Source of the DNA: an uncultured Lachnospiraceae bacterium
GTDB lineage: Bacteria > Bacillota > Clostridia > Lachnospirales > Lachnospiraceae
Assembly: GCA_910583615.1 (NCBI GenBank)
Contig: CAJTXP010000060.1
Location: 1-21,270 of the forward strand
Direction of reading: 5' to 3'
DNA length: 21,270 nt
Shown: positions 21,128-21,270 of the stretch, piece after piece
How the letters are laid out: each line of letters starts with the position of its first letter
How positions within the stretch are numbered: the stretch's first letter is position 1
The notes under the pieces: model-generated
Seen by the model: only the letters and a program-made list of their open reading frames with translations
Databases searched by the model: none
Told to the model about the DNA's origin: nothing
Position numbers and translations under genes: made by a program

Positions 21128-21270
21128 ACAGGACAGCCGGCAGGTGAGTAGCGGTCACCCGTCCCGGCGAATGATTAAGTTAGACCTATAGAAATAGTCG
21201 TCCAGTCATGGCCAGGGATCTTACGCAAAGTAGGTGATTCAGGGACGGTTGTGTAAAAAAGGAAACACAC
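21128..21270 (+). ncRNA. Structured 5' leader, cut by the window edge
   Basis: GCCGG (21136-21140) pairs with CCGGC (21164-21168) and encloses GGTGA (21143-21147) with TCACC (21155-21159). A CTAT-AGAA-ATAG hairpin follows. CGTCC (21199-21203) can pair with GGACG (21243-21247). At the very end GTGT and ACAC flank AAAAAAGGA, which could be a sequestered ribosome site. The downstream gene lies outside the window. I do not recognise a known riboswitch. Confidence 0.45.

Noticed and set aside
1..21270. CRISPR array, tRNA or rRNA genes
   Set aside because: I saw no regularly spaced direct repeats and no cloverleaf or rRNA signatures anywhere in the window.

Overview
The window looks like accessory DNA from a Gram-positive Clostridia-type bacterium (Lachnospiraceae/Oscillospiraceae-like gut commensal). 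Most genes have strong AGGAGG-type ribosome binding sites. The genes are typical of integrative elements in that group: ImmR/ImmA-like pairs, DUF6551/DUF6870-like proteins, tandem large serine recombinases and a Tn916-type tyrosine integrase. By eye the base composition changes along the window: AT-richer at 1-2.9 kb and 4.9-5.3 kb, GC-rich from about 5.4 to 18.6 kb, and mixed to AT-rich after that.

Left part (1-5.4 kb, mostly minus strand). A leftward gene array holds a leucine-rich-repeat protein, two paralogous proteins with conserved ends and a variable middle, and a two-TM-segment protein. The genes are separated by repeated remnants of the same gene ends, a layout typical of immunity-gene arrays; no toxin is visible. 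Upstream lies a 101-bp MITE-like element with inverted ends and an 8-bp target duplication. Next come a SLOG/YpsA-like gene and a divergent small XRE regulator that share a 24-bp palindrome, and then a small protein resembling immunity proteins.

Middle part (5.4-16.6 kb). A control module comes first: ImmA-like protease plus XRE repressor on the minus strand, divergent from a second ImmA-like protease plus a zinc-ribbon protein. An operator array and a consensus promoter lie between them. Rightward follow a terminator-like folded RNA, an XRE regulator, a 515-base gene-free stretch that folds like a structured RNA, and a tightly overlapping operon of MazF-like toxin, ParB-like protein and DUF6551-like ParB-related protein, followed by a DUF6870-like protein. 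Three complete large serine recombinases and a small resolvase-like protein without the catalytic serine form one further operon.

Right part (16.6-21.3 kb). Two different truncated serine recombinases are joined by a deletion and followed by a 52-residue ORF. They abut a tyrosine integrase cut off just after its HxxR motif, so at least one serine-recombinase element inserted into an older element's integrase gene. The right edges of the intact and decayed recombinase clusters resemble each other, which suggests nested insertions. Beyond the integrase lie a palindromic operator, a NYN-domain nuclease gene with a hairpin leader and operator, and a strong rightward promoter feeding a folded leader that runs off the window.

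The least explained parts are the candidate structured RNA at 8.2-8.5 kb, the gene array at 0-3 kb, and the multi-recombinase operon with its serine-less partner.
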